NCBI GenBank assembly: GCA_934589065.1
Contig: CAKTNN010000023.1
Coordinates: 1-33,594, forward strand
Length of the DNA stretch: 33,594 nucleotides
Direction of reading: 5' to 3'
Source of the DNA: an uncultured Oscillospiraceae bacterium
Lineage (GTDB): Bacteria > Bacillota > Clostridia > Oscillospirales > Oscillospiraceae
The position numbers were made by a program, and so were the translations under genes. The notes under the pieces were generated by a model. The model was given only the letters and a program-made list of their open reading frames with translations. It did no database searches and was not told the DNA's origin. Below, in pieces: positions 22,376 through 31,438 of this stretch. Positions within the stretch are counted from its first letter, which is position 1, and each line of letters starts with the position of its first letter.

Positions 22376-23482
22376 ATGAAAATCGCGATGATTGGCCCAA
22401 AGCGGATTCCCTCCCGTGAGGGCGGAATTGATGTGGTGGTGGGCAGGCTTTCTCAGGAGCTGGTGAAAAGGGGACAGGACGTAACCGTTTATGTCCGGCG
22501 GAAAAAGGGGGTAAAACCCCAGAAGAGCTATGAGGGCGTTCGGCTCAAAGAGGTTTTTACCATCAATAAAAAGGCAACGGATGCCCTGGTGTCCTCCTTT
22601 CTGGCAACCCTGAGGGGGCTGTGGGGCAGCTACGATGTGCTCCACTTCCATGCCCTGGGCAACACCTGCTTTTTGTTCCTGACGGCCTTCAGCAAAAAGA
22701 AAATTGTGGTGACGATTCACGGAATCGACTGGAAACGGAGCAAATTCCAGGGGATCGGGAACAAAATTCTCCATTTTTCGGAAAAAATGGTGGTGCGGTA
22801 CGCAGATGAAATCATCACCCTCTGCCAAAACGACTACGATTATTTCCGGGAAACCTACGGCCTGGAAACAACATTGATTCCCAATGGCTTTGAGCATTTC
22901 CCAAACCGGGAGCCCCGGCTGATTACGGAACAATTTGGACTCCATAAGGAAGACTATCTTCTTTTCCTGGCGCGGATTGTCCCGGAAAAGGGGCTGCACT
23001 ACCTGATTGAGGCCTATCAAAAGGCCAATATCCCCCAAAAGCTGGTGATTGCCGGAGGCAGCGGGCACAGCCAGGACTATTATGAACAGATGCGCGCGCT
23101 GGCGGGGGACAACCCCAATATTCTCTTCACCGGCTTTGTCCAGGGGGAGCTCCTGGCAGAGCTCTACAGCAATGCCTACCTCTATGTCCTCCCTTCGGAT
23201 ATCGAGGGGATGCCCATGAGCCTATTAGAAGCCCTGGGCTACGGAAGGGTCTGCCTGGTATCCGACATTCGGGAAAACCGGGTGGACGAGGAGAACAGCT
23301 ATTTCTTCCGTCATGGGGATGTGACGGATTTGCAGGCCCGGCTGGTGGCAATCAGCGCAGATAGGAAAAATTATCAGCCCTCCGAAAGCCTTCTTGGCTG
23401 GGACGGGGTGACCCAAAAGACGCTGGAAGTCTACGGGAAAACAAAGAAAAATAAGAGGATTGTGCTATGGCGAAAAAACTGA
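22376..23482 (+). CDS. Glycosyltransferase family 4, exopolysaccharide operon
   Basis: This 368-residue GT-B enzyme begins with MKIAMIGPKRIPSREGGID, the glycine-rich acceptor-domain loop seen in WcaL/rhamnosyltransferase-like GT4 proteins. VTIHGIDWKRSKF, LIPNGFEHF, FLARIVPEKGLHYLIEAY and the donor-binding DIEGMPMSLLEALGYG follow. It is the first gene of the operon and probably adds one of the early sugars to the lipid-linked intermediate. Its ribosome site is weak (no clear AGGAG within 12 bases). The 3' end overlaps the radical SAM gene by 16 bases. Confidence 0.9.
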   Translation: MKIAMIGPKRIPSREGGIDVVVGRLSQELVKRGQDVTVYVRRKKGVKPQKSYEGVRLKEVFTINKKATDALVSSFLATLRGLWGSYDVLHFHALGNTCFLFLTAFSKKKIVVTIHGIDWKRSKFQGIGNKILHFSEKMVVRYADEIITLCQNDYDYFRETYGLETTLIPNGFEHFPNREPRLITEQFGLHKEDYLLFLARIVPEKGLHYLIEAYQKANIPQKLVIAGGSGHSQDYYEQMRALAGDNPNILFTGFVQGELLAELYSNAYLYVLPSDIEGMPMSLLEALGYGRVCLVSDIRENRVDEENSYFFRHGDVTDLQARLVAISADRKNYQPSESLLGWDGVTQKTLEVYGKTKKNKRIVLWRKN

Positions 23483-24648
23483 ACGGAACCGTAATTGTAA
23501 CCTACCGGTGCAATGCCCGGTGCTCCATGTGCAACCGGTACAAAGCTCCCTCCAGACCGGAAGAGGAGCTGACGGTGGAAACCATCCGCAAGCTGCCCAA
23601 GATGAATTTTGTCAATGTCACCGGGGGCGAGCCCTTCATTCGCCAGGATTTGGAGGACATCATCCGGGAGCTCTACACCAAAACCGACCGGGTGGTGATT
23701 TCCACCAACGGCTTTTTTACCGACCGGATTCTGGACCTGTGCGAAAAATTCCCAAAGCTGGGCATCCGGATTTCCATTGAGGGCCTGGAAGAGACCAACA
23801 ATGCCATCCGGGGCCTGCCGGACGGCTTTAACCGGGGCTACACCACCCTGAAAAAGCTGGTGGAAAAGCACCACCCGGATGTGGGCTTTGGCATGACGGT
23901 CCAGGACCGCAATGCCCAGGATCTGGTGGCGCTGTATAAAATCTCGGATGAAATGGGCATGGAGTTTGCCACGGCCTCCCTGCACAATAGCTTTTATTTT
24001 GTGGAGTCCAAGAACATCATCCATGACCGCCCCGAGGTTGCCAAGCACTTTGAAGAGCTGATTAACGAGCTCCTGCGCTCTTCCAGCCCCAAAAAGTGGT
24101 TCCGGGCCTATTTTAACCATGGCCTGATCAACTACATCTACGGACAGAAGCGGCTGCTGCCCTGCGATATGAGCGTGGATACCTTCTTTATCGACCCCTA
24201 CGGGGATGTGATGCCCTGCAACGGCACCAAGGAAAAGGAGGTTATGGGCAACCTCAAGGATACGGATTGGGATACCCTGTGGAATAGCGCCCAGGCCGAG
24301 GCAGTCCGGCAGAAGGTAAAGCACTGCGACCGCCAGTGCTGGATGATCGGCTCTGCCTCCCCGGCTATGAAAAAATATATCTGGGTTCCTGCCTGGTGGG
24401 TGCTGGTGCACAAGGCAAAAGCGCTCTTTACCAAGCATCCCTACAGTATGTATGAAAACAAGATCGTAAGAGACTATCGGGACGGCAAGGTCACCAAGGA
24501 AGAGCTGGACGCCTGCTCCACCTGCGACCACAGCTGCCAGATTGACAACGGCCTGAGCAAGGCCAGCCGGGAGCAGCTGGAGGGCCGCTCCGGCGAGGAG
24601 ATCGTGGCGGAGGACTTGGCTTCCCAGATGAAAGAGGAACAGGCATGA
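23467..24648 (+). CDS. Radical SAM protein with SPASM-like and additional cysteine motifs
   Basis: This 393-residue protein has the radical SAM cluster motif C15-x3-C19-x2-C22, the SAM-binding VTGGEPF at 51-57 and [10 protein letters not shown]. After the TIM-barrel core come C233, C251 (PCNG), C287 and C291, a SPASM-type auxiliary-cluster pattern. C350-x2-C353-x3-C357 at the C-terminal end may bind a further cluster. A basic, tryptophan-rich stretch at about 300-325 could be a membrane-association segment. The family performs dehydrogenation, epimerisation, methylthiolation or peptide modification. Here it sits between a glycosyltransferase and an acyltransferase, so a sugar or lipid-linked glycan substrate is suggested but not shown. 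Confidence 0.88.
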   Translation: MAKKLNGTVIVTYRCNARCSMCNRYKAPSRPEEELTVETIRKLPKMNFVNVTGGEPFIRQDLEDIIRELYTKTDRVVISTNGFFTDRILDLCEKFPKLGIRISIEGLEETNNAIRGLPDGFNRGYTTLKKLVEKHHPDVGFGMTVQDRNAQDLVALYKISDEMGMEFATASLHNSFYFVESKNIIHDRPEVAKHFEELINELLRSSSPKKWFRAYFNHGLINYIYGQKRLLPCDMSVDTFFIDPYGDVMPCNGTKEKEVMGNLKDTDWDTLWNSAQAEAVRQKVKHCDRQCWMIGSASPAMKKYIWVPAWWVLVHKAKALFTKHPYSMYENKIVRDYRDGKVTKEELDACSTCDHSCQIDNGLSKASREQLEGRSGEEIVAEDLASQMKEEQA

Positions 24649-25343
24649 AGCAGTTGATTGAAAAGCTCCTGTCCAAAATGAAGGGCTTTGACTATAAGCT
24701 GGATCCCGGCATTACGGGGGCGCAGTTTATGGGCGTGCTGGCCCAGCGGGGCACCATGGCGCTGCGAGGGATGGGCCGCAGACTGCGGCTGAAAAAGTGC
24801 GGGAAAATCCTGTTCGTTGGCAGCCATGTGAAGATTCGCTGCCCCGGAAACATCACCATGGGCAGCGGCTGCACTCTGCACGACAATATCTTTGTCAATG
24901 CTATGTGCCGCAAGGGCGTGCGCTTTGGCAACAACGTCACCCTGGGCCGGAACAGCATCATCGAGTGCACCGGCGTTTACACGGAGCTGGGAGAAGGACT
25001 GACGGTGGGGGACAATGTGGGCATTTCCCCCAATGCGTTTCTTTCCGTCCGGGGCGATGTGAGCATCGGCAGCGATACCATCATCGGGCCCGGAACCAGC
25101 CTGATTTCGGAAAACCACAATTTTGACCGGCTGGACATGCCGGTGCGCCTCCAGGGAGCAAACCGGAAGGGCATCCACATCGGCAGCAATGTGTGGATTG
25201 GCGCCAACGTGACCGTCCTGGATGGGGTAACGGTGGGAGACAATGCCATCCTGGCGGCGGGGTGTGTGGTTACCAAGGATGTGCCCGCCAATGCCATCGT
25301 TGGCGGCGTGCCTGCAAAACTCATAAGGATGCGCAGCGAATGA
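24645..25343 (+). CDS. Hexapeptide-repeat acyltransferase (WbbJ/LbetaH family)
   Basis: This 232-residue left-handed beta-helix protein has repeated [LIV]-G-x4 turns from about 65 to 215. The catalytic-type SENHNFDR and the final [46 protein letters not shown] pattern are those of sugar O- or N-acetyltransferases. It probably acylates a sugar of the growing polymer with acetyl-CoA. The start overlaps the radical SAM stop codon as ATGA, indicating coupled translation. Confidence 0.9.
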   Translation: MKQLIEKLLSKMKGFDYKLDPGITGAQFMGVLAQRGTMALRGMGRRLRLKKCGKILFVGSHVKIRCPGNITMGSGCTLHDNIFVNAMCRKGVRFGNNVTLGRNSIIECTGVYTELGEGLTVGDNVGISPNAFLSVRGDVSIGSDTIIGPGTSLISENHNFDRLDMPVRLQGANRKGIHIGSNVWIGANVTVLDGVTVGDNAILAAGCVVTKDVPANAIVGGVPAKLIRMRSE

Positions 25344-26584
25344 AAATTCTGATTGCACACTATAAGTATTACCTTCAGGGCGGGCCGGAACGGTATATGT
25401 TTAAGTTTATGGAACTGGCCCGAAAAAACGGCGCGGAGGTTATCCCGTTTTCCGTCCATTATCCAACCAATGAGAAGACGGAGTATAGCAGCTTCTTTGT
25501 AGGGGACGAAAACGCCGGCGGAAACTACGATGCGAACAATAAGCACCTTTCCTATCTGGCAAAGGGCGCCTGGCATGAATTCCACAACCGGGAGGCCTAC
25601 CGCAGCATAAAGGCGCTGATTCGGCAGACCAAGCCGGATGTGCTGTATGTCCTGATTCCGGGTCAGCTGACCCCGGATATTTTTCAGGCGGCGAAGGAAG
25701 AACGTGTGCCGGTTATCCTGAGAATTTCGGATTTTCGCCTGATTTGCGGCAAGAACCTTCTGATGCGGGACGGAAAAATCTGCCTGGACTGTATGCATGG
25801 GGATTATCGCCCCATGATCCAAAACCGCTGCGTCAAGGGCTCCAAGGCATTGTCTACCCTGCGGGCGGCCTCCTGCTGCTATCAGCGGAAGCGCTACGAT
25901 GCCGTGGATGCAGTGATTACCCCGCCGGAGTCCACCAAAAAGCTATTGGTGGAAAGCGGCTTTTTCCCGGAGGAAAAGGTTTATGTAAACCCAACCTTCA
26001 TTGATTGCTCCGGGATCGAACCGAGCTGCGATTCTCAGAATTATGTGCTCTGCCTGGGGCGCTTTTCCGAGGAAAAGGGATTTCAGTATGCGGTGGAGGC
26101 TATGGGCTTCCTTAAGGATATTCCGGTGACCCTTACCATTACCGGCACGAAGGAAAGCTGCCCGCCGGAGCTGCTGGCCCGGATGGAAAACCTGGGCATT
26201 GCGGATCAAATCCGGTTCGCCGGTTTTTTGAAGGGAAAAGAGCTGGAAGAGCTGACAAAAAATGCCCTGTGTGTTGCCTGCCCGGCGGTATGGTATGAAA
26301 ACCTGCCCAATGTGGTGCTGGAAAGTTACGCCTATGGCAAGCCCGTGATTGCCTCCAATCTGGGCAGCCTTGCCGATGCGGTAGAGGACGGTCGCTCCGG
26401 CCTCCTGTTTGAGCCGGGAAATCCGGAACAGATCGCCCGGTGCATCCGCTTTCTGTACGAGAACCCGGAAAAACGGGTGGAGATGGGCCGCTATGCCAGA
26501 AAGCTGTGCGAGGAAAAGTATGCCCCCCAGGCCCACTGGCAGCGGTTTTTGGAAATTGCCCGGAAAGTCGGGGTAAAGGACTGA
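25340..26584 (+). CDS. Glycosyltransferase family 4, second of the operon
   Basis: This 414-residue GT-B enzyme opens with [21 protein letters not shown] cysteine-bearing insertion [17 protein letters not shown] near 150-165 is common in one GT4 subgroup. The donor domain contains [41 protein letters not shown] and the usual C-terminal helix. The start is the ATG at 25340, which forms an ATGA overlap with the acyltransferase stop. Sugar specificity cannot be read from sequence. Confidence 0.9.
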   Translation: MKILIAHYKYYLQGGPERYMFKFMELARKNGAEVIPFSVHYPTNEKTEYSSFFVGDENAGGNYDANNKHLSYLAKGAWHEFHNREAYRSIKALIRQTKPDVLYVLIPGQLTPDIFQAAKEERVPVILRISDFRLICGKNLLMRDGKICLDCMHGDYRPMIQNRCVKGSKALSTLRAASCCYQRKRYDAVDAVITPPESTKKLLVESGFFPEEKVYVNPTFIDCSGIEPSCDSQNYVLCLGRFSEEKGFQYAVEAMGFLKDIPVTLTITGTKESCPPELLARMENLGIADQIRFAGFLKGKELEELTKNALCVACPAVWYENLPNVVLESYAYGKPVIASNLGSLADAVEDGRSGLLFEPGNPEQIARCIRFLYENPEKRVEMGRYARKLCEEKYAPQAHWQRFLEIARKVGVKD

Positions 26585-26606
26585 TCCAACGGAAAGGGGA
26601 ATGGCT

Positions 26607-27725
26607 ATGCGGGTACTGTTTTACACCTATTCGCTCCAAATTGGCGGGGCGGAGACGGTTTCTACAGAGTATATGCTTTTGCTGAAAGAGCAGGGAATGG
26701 AAGTCTGCCTGGTTGAGGACAGCTACACCGATAGCTTCCTCAGCAAAAAGCTCACCGATGCCGGAATCCAAATGGTATCCCTGTGGGGCGGTTCCCTATC
26801 TTCACCCCTGGGGGCCCAGAGGAAAAAAGCTGCCCGGGCGGTGGGGCTGTATCATAAACTGAACCGGCTGCTGGAACGCTACCGGCCGGATGTTTTCCAC
26901 CTGAACGGGCTGCCTGACCACCTGGACAAGGTGCATTTTCCCGCAAACCGGATGATTTTCACCTTCCATTCCAGGGTAGACCGGAATCTGCGATTGCTGG
27001 GGGAAGCCAACACCCAGCTTCTGAAAAGAATGTGTGCCCGGGGAATGACCCTGCTGACCCTGACGGAGGAAGACCGGCAGGAGGCCCAAAAGCGGATGGA
27101 GACCCGGCGGGTGCTCTGCATCCCCAACGGTGTGGACTTTGCCCAGGTGCGGAAGACTCGGTATGACCGGAAAACGCTCCACAAGCTCCTGGAAATCCCG
27201 GAGGAGGGCTTTCTGGTGGGAACGGTGGGGCGACTCCACGAAATTAAAAATCACGAACGACTCCTTGCCATCTTCCGCCAGGTAAAAAAGCAGCGCCCCG
27301 ACGCCTGCCTTTTGGTGGTGGGCGGGGATACAAACGGCAGAATGGAACTCCTCAAGGGCCTGGCCCGGGAATATGGCGTGGAGCAGGCGGTGTTTTTCTC
27401 CGGAGAACGCCGGGACGCCGACGCCATCCTGGCGGCAATGGACTGCTTTGTGCTGCCCTCCAAGTCGGAATCCTTCGGCCTTGCCGCGGTGGAGGCCCAG
27501 GCCCAGGGGGTAAAAAGCGTGGTATCCCAGGCCGTTCCCCAGGAGGTCGTGTGCAGGGAAAACGCCGTTTCCCTCAGCCTGGATGCGCCGGATGAAGTCT
27601 GGGCCCAGGCCATCCTGGATGAAAACCGAAAAAATCCCCAGCCAAAGGACTTGGAAATCTTTGATATCCGTTCCGTTTGTCCCAGGCTGATTGCAGCGTA
27701 TGAAGGGCTTATCCATGAAGAATAA
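26607..27725 (+). CDS. Glycosyltransferase family 4, third of the operon
   Basis: This GT-B enzyme of about 372 residues starts MRVLFYTYSLQIGGAETV, a typical acceptor-side motif. VGRLHEIKNHERLLAIFRQ and the E-x7-E region SKSESFGLAAVEAQAQG follow. I prefer the ATG at 26607 because AAGGGG is eight bases before it. The in-frame ATG at 26601 would leave only about two bases. Its end overlaps the next gene by 11 bases. Confidence 0.9.
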   Translation: MRVLFYTYSLQIGGAETVSTEYMLLLKEQGMEVCLVEDSYTDSFLSKKLTDAGIQMVSLWGGSLSSPLGAQRKKAARAVGLYHKLNRLLERYRPDVFHLNGLPDHLDKVHFPANRMIFTFHSRVDRNLRLLGEANTQLLKRMCARGMTLLTLTEEDRQEAQKRMETRRVLCIPNGVDFAQVRKTRYDRKTLHKLLEIPEEGFLVGTVGRLHEIKNHERLLAIFRQVKKQRPDACLLVVGGDTNGRMELLKGLAREYGVEQAVFFSGERRDADAILAAMDCFVLPSKSESFGLAAVEAQAQGVKSVVSQAVPQEVVCRENAVSLSLDAPDEVWAQAILDENRKNPQPKDLEIFDIRSVCPRLIAAYEGLIHEE

Positions 27726-28671
27726 GAAGTTTTTGATCACCATCGATACAGAGGGGGATAACCTCTGGGCCTGGCGGGAGGGAGATCCCATCCGGACGGA
27801 GAATACCCTGTATTTGCCCCGGTTTCAGACCCTGTGTGAAGGCTACGGCATGAAGCCGGTCTATCTGAGCAACTATGAAATGCTCAGTGACGAGCGGTTC
27901 TGCGCCTTCGCCAAGGAAAAGCAGGACAAGGGTTTGTGCGAAATTGGAATGCATCTCCACGCCTGGAATTGCCCGCCCTTGGAAGAGACTCTGACACCCC
28001 GGAGGGACTGTGCCCCCGGCGCAGCCTACCTTATTGAGTACAGCGAGAAGACCATGGAGGAAAAAATCCGGTTTATGACGGATTTGATTACGGAGAAGAC
28101 GGGGCTGCCTCCGGTATCCCACCGGGCGGGGCGCTGGGCAACCAACGATGTGTATTTCCGGCTGCTCCAAAAGTACGGCTACAAAATCGATTGCTCCGTA
28201 ACTCCCCGGTTGGACTGGTCTTCCCACCCCGGCTGCAGCCCGGAAAGCGGCGGCTCGGACTACCGAAGAAGCCCGGATACTCCCTATACCATCCCCGGAA
28301 CGGCTCTTACGGAGTATCCCGTAACCGTTTATCAGGATCACCGGGTTTATCTGCCGGATCACCTGACCCCGAAAAATATTGCCAGGTCTTTGGTTCACGC
28401 AAAGCGGGGAAACCTCCTGTGGCTGCGGCCCAACGGCAACAATCTGAAGGAATGCCTGGGGGTTATGGAGCGCAGCGCGGGGGAAGCGGACAAGTCCTAC
28501 GTGATGTTTATGCTCCATTCCTCCGAGCTTATGCCCGGCGGAAGCCCCACCTTCCGGGATGAAGGCGCCATAGAGCACCTGTATCGGGAGCTGAATGCCA
28601 TTTTTGCCCGGGCCCAAAGTCTTGGGTATGTGGGGGCAACCTTCCGGGAAGAATTGGAAAAAAACGCGTGA
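27715..28671 (+). CDS. WalW-like polysaccharide deacetylase-fold protein
   Basis: This protein of about 318 residues begins KKFLITIDTEGD. D11-T-E13 is at the position of the CE4 catalytic aspartates. H80-L-H82 in EIGMHLHAW is a metal-binding pair, SHRAGRW supplies the conserved arginine, and MLHSSELMPGGSP contains the late histidine. These are hallmarks of the WalW/polysaccharide-deacetylase superfamily found in many surface glycan loci. It may remove acetyl groups from the glycan or its lipid-linked precursor. The cytosolic location (no signal peptide) argues for precursor modification. Start alternatives at 27700 and 27715 remain open. Confidence 0.8.
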   Translation: MKNKKFLITIDTEGDNLWAWREGDPIRTENTLYLPRFQTLCEGYGMKPVYLSNYEMLSDERFCAFAKEKQDKGLCEIGMHLHAWNCPPLEETLTPRRDCAPGAAYLIEYSEKTMEEKIRFMTDLITEKTGLPPVSHRAGRWATNDVYFRLLQKYGYKIDCSVTPRLDWSSHPGCSPESGGSDYRRSPDTPYTIPGTALTEYPVTVYQDHRVYLPDHLTPKNIARSLVHAKRGNLLWLRPNGNNLKECLGVMERSAGEADKSYVMFMLHSSELMPGGSPTFRDEGAIEHLYRELNAIFARAQSLGYVGATFREELEKNA

Positions 28672-28683
28672 GGAGCAAAGGCA

Positions 28684-30141
28684 GTGTCAAAGAAAAATAG
28701 CATCGGTTCGGGCCTTGCCTGGTCCTTCGGGGAGCGGATTACGGCTCAGCTGGTCACCACGGTGGTGGGCATCGTTCTGGCAAGACTGCTGGATCCGGTG
28801 CACTACGGCGCCATTTCCATCGTAAATGTACTCATTACCCTGTGCAATGTCTTCGTTACCAGCGGAATGGGCAGCGCATTGGTTCAGAAAAAAGAAATAT
28901 CGGAAAAGGATTACGATACCGCATTCCTCCTCAGCCTGGTGATTGCCGCAGCCATGTATGGGCTTTTGTTTGCCGCAGCGCCGCTGATTGCCTCCTTTTA
29001 TGGGATGCCGGTGCTGAAAAATGTCATTCGGGTGATGGGCCTCCGGCTGCCACTGGCATCGGTGAATACCATCCAGCAGGCCAAGGTTCAGCGGGAGATG
29101 AGCTTTAAGCGGTTCTTTGTTGCTACCCTGTTTGGCACGGTGCTCTCTGGCATTGTGGGCATTGGCCTTGCCTGGAAGGGCTTTGGCGTCTGGGCATTGG
29201 TTGCGCAGTACCTGACCAACACCACGGTGGATACAATTGTGCTGATTTTTGTGGAAAAGTGGATTCCCAGACTCCGCTTTTCCGGAGAAAATGCCAAAGC
29301 AATCTTCTCCTTCGGCTGGAAGGTGCTGGCAACGGAGCTGGTGTATACCATAGAGGAGGATATCCGCAGCCTGGTGGTGGGCAAGGTGTTCGGCTCGGCG
29401 GATCTGGCCTTCTACGATCAGGGACAGAAGTATCCGGGCCTGCTGGTAAACAATTTGAATGCCGCCATCAATAAGGTGATGCTTCCGGCCTATTCCAGAA
29501 GCCAGGAAGACCTGACCCAGCTGAAAGCCATGCTCCGGCGCTCCATTTCCATGGGGGTATTTTTGCTGGCCCCGGTGCTGGTGGGCTTTGCCGCGGTATC
29601 GGAAAACTTTATCCGGCTGGTGCTCACGGAAAAGTGGCTGCCCTGTATGCCTTTTTTGCAGATTTTCTGCGTGATCTATCTCACCCGCCCCCTGGAAACC
29701 GCCTGCCATCAGGCGCTGCTTGCCATTGGGCGCAGTGATGTGGTGCTGAAAATTATGGTTGCCATCAACGGTGTTGCCCTGGCGGCAGTGCTGATTGCGG
29801 CCTTTGGCTTCCACAGCGTGCTTTTGGTGGCCTTTGGCGCGCTGCTTGCCACGGTGGTGAGCCTTTGCGGATTCCTATACAGCACCGCAAAGCTCTTGAA
29901 CTACCGGCCCAAAGAGCAGTTATGGGATATTCTGCCCGCCCTGGGATGCAGCCTGGTTATGGGCATCGCGGTGGTGCTGCTGGGGCAGCTGCCTGTGAAC
30001 CGGATTGCCCTCCTGGCGCTGCAGGTGATTTCCGGCGGGTGCATCTATGTGCTGCTGGCAAAAATTATCCGGCTGGAGGCCCTTGCCTATCTGCTGGGAA
30101 TGCTCAAAAAAGGAGTGAAAACCAATGGAACTCAGGAGTAA
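28684..30141 (+). CDS. Polysaccharide flippase (Wzx-like, MOP superfamily)
   Basis: This 485-residue integral membrane protein has about 14 predicted segments and the Polysacc_synt_3/MOP pattern. GLAWSFGERITAQLVTTVVG at the start, RLLDPVHYGAISIVNV and FQKQ-like QQAKVQREMSFKRFF are typical of lipopolysaccharide exporter/flippase proteins. It would turn the undecaprenyl-linked oligosaccharide to the outer face. The start is GTG at 28684, eight bases after AGGAG, which itself overlaps the previous stop codon. Confidence 0.9.
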   Translation: MSKKNSIGSGLAWSFGERITAQLVTTVVGIVLARLLDPVHYGAISIVNVLITLCNVFVTSGMGSALVQKKEISEKDYDTAFLLSLVIAAAMYGLLFAAAPLIASFYGMPVLKNVIRVMGLRLPLASVNTIQQAKVQREMSFKRFFVATLFGTVLSGIVGIGLAWKGFGVWALVAQYLTNTTVDTIVLIFVEKWIPRLRFSGENAKAIFSFGWKVLATELVYTIEEDIRSLVVGKVFGSADLAFYDQGQKYPGLLVNNLNAAINKVMLPAYSRSQEDLTQLKAMLRRSISMGVFLLAPVLVGFAAVSENFIRLVLTEKWLPCMPFLQIFCVIYLTRPLETACHQALLAIGRSDVVLKIMVAINGVALAAVLIAAFGFHSVLLVAFGALLATVVSLCGFLYSTAKLLNYRPKEQLWDILPALGCSLVMGIAVVLLGQLPVNRIALLALQVISGGCIYVLLAKIIRLEALAYLLGMLKKGVKTNGTQE

Positions 30142-31339
30142 TGCAAAATCCGGCTGGCGTTCTGCATGGCTGCCGGATAGCCCCCTGTATCTGGGGATCC
30201 TGCTGATGACCGTCAAGGTGGAGCTGGCAATGAACGACCTGTTTGCGGTCAGCAGTCTGGTGGACAACGCCATCACCGCCGCGGGAATGCTGATTTTCCT
30301 ATACTATGCCCTGCGGGGGTGGCCTGACTGGAAGGGAATGCTTTTGTGCGGCATCGGCCTGTGCATTATTGGCGTGGCAGCGGTGCGTATCCGCAATTTT
30401 CATCTGCTGATCACCGCAATGACTGTGCTGGCCCTGCGCAACGGAGATATCAAAAAGGCCATCCGGTTAATATTTTCCTGGAAGTGCCTGTTTTTTGTGG
30501 CCTACATTCTCCTGTCCCTGGTGGTGCACTACAAAACAGGACGCCCCCTGGGAAGGATTGATAATGCACGCTTCCGCTTCTTCATTCCCAGCCGCTTCCG
30601 CTTCTGGTTTGGCTACCGCAGCACCACCGCCCCGGGAGATATGCTCTTTGCCCTGGTGCTAATGTGGTGCTATCTGCATTTCGGCTCTATCCGGAAGCGG
30701 GATGCAGCGGTGATTGTGGGATTGAGCACGGTGTGCTATATGCTCTGCGTTTCCAGAATGCCCTATCTGCTCACCTTGGGAACGCTGGCGGTGGTTATGT
30801 TCTACCAGCACAGAGAAAACGCACCGGTGGTGAATGCGGCTGCCAAGTGGATTGTACCGGCGCTGTCTGTTCTGTTTATCGGCATTCTGCTGCAATATCC
30901 CAACTGGTCGAATTTTATCTGGCAGATGGACGAGGTGCTGACCCACCGGATGATCCGGGGGGCCGGATGGTACGCCTACCATGGCATGACGCTGTTTGGA
31001 AAATCCATTCAGGGAATTGAATTGGAAGATCCCACAGGGCGGGGACTGAATATGTCCATTCTGGACTGCCTGTACCAGAATATGGCAATCTGGATGGGGA
31101 TCCTGCCCCTGGTGGTAATTTGCGTGTGCTTTTATCTGCTGGCAAAGCGGAAGAATACAGCAGACAATTTGATGATTTGTATCTGGGCGGTTTACAGCAT
31201 TTGCGAGGCCAGCGGGCTGAACTGCTATTTGCAGTTCGTCCTGATCCTGACGGCTGCAGCCCTGCCCAATATTCAGGGAGAGGGAAAGACGGAATGGCTG
31301 CCATTCCCCAAAAAGCATAAGCAGGCAAAAACGGAATAA
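30125..31339 (+). CDS. Wzy-like O-antigen/exopolysaccharide polymerase candidate
   Basis: This 404-residue membrane protein has about ten segments and a longer outer loop, around 285-325, that contains the short motif ELEDPTGRGLNMSILDCLYQ, as in several EpsG/Wzy-like polymerases. Identity among polymerases is always low. The call rests on topology and on its position next to the flippase at the end of the operon. It overlaps the flippase gene by 17 bases and has no downstream partner. Confidence 0.65.
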   Translation: MELRSNAKSGWRSAWLPDSPLYLGILLMTVKVELAMNDLFAVSSLVDNAITAAGMLIFLYYALRGWPDWKGMLLCGIGLCIIGVAAVRIRNFHLLITAMTVLALRNGDIKKAIRLIFSWKCLFFVAYILLSLVVHYKTGRPLGRIDNARFRFFIPSRFRFWFGYRSTTAPGDMLFALVLMWCYLHFGSIRKRDAAVIVGLSTVCYMLCVSRMPYLLTLGTLAVVMFYQHRENAPVVNAAAKWIVPALSVLFIGILLQYPNWSNFIWQMDEVLTHRMIRGAGWYAYHGMTLFGKSIQGIELEDPTGRGLNMSILDCLYQNMAIWMGILPLVVICVCFYLLAKRKNTADNLMICIWAVYSICEASGLNCYLQFVLILTAAALPNIQGEGKTEWLPFPKKHKQAKTE

Positions 31340-31346
31340 GGCCCGC

Positions 31347-31375
31347 TTGACATTCTTACCGGTTTGTGAGAAAAT
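31347..31375 (+). promoter_or_regulatory. Promoter of aspS
   Basis: A perfect TTGACA (31347-31352) is followed after 17 bases by GAAAAT, a weaker -10 box, leaving a 63-base leader. The leader is too short for a T-box riboswitch. Confidence 0.55.
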
Positions 31376-31438
31376 ACCATGGTTAAGTAAAAAAACGGCG
31401 CAATCGCCGGAAATCTAGAAAATAAGAGAGGCTTTTTT

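Noticed and set aside
31389..31409. Hairpin CGGCG-CAAT-CGCCG with T-run on the minus strand before aspS
   Set aside because: No minus-strand gene ends here, and on the plus strand the A-run precedes the stem, so it is not a convincing terminator for the polymerase gene.
31340..31438. T-box riboswitch before aspS
   Set aside because: The leader is only about 60 bases and lacks the conserved T-box sequence and an antiterminator.
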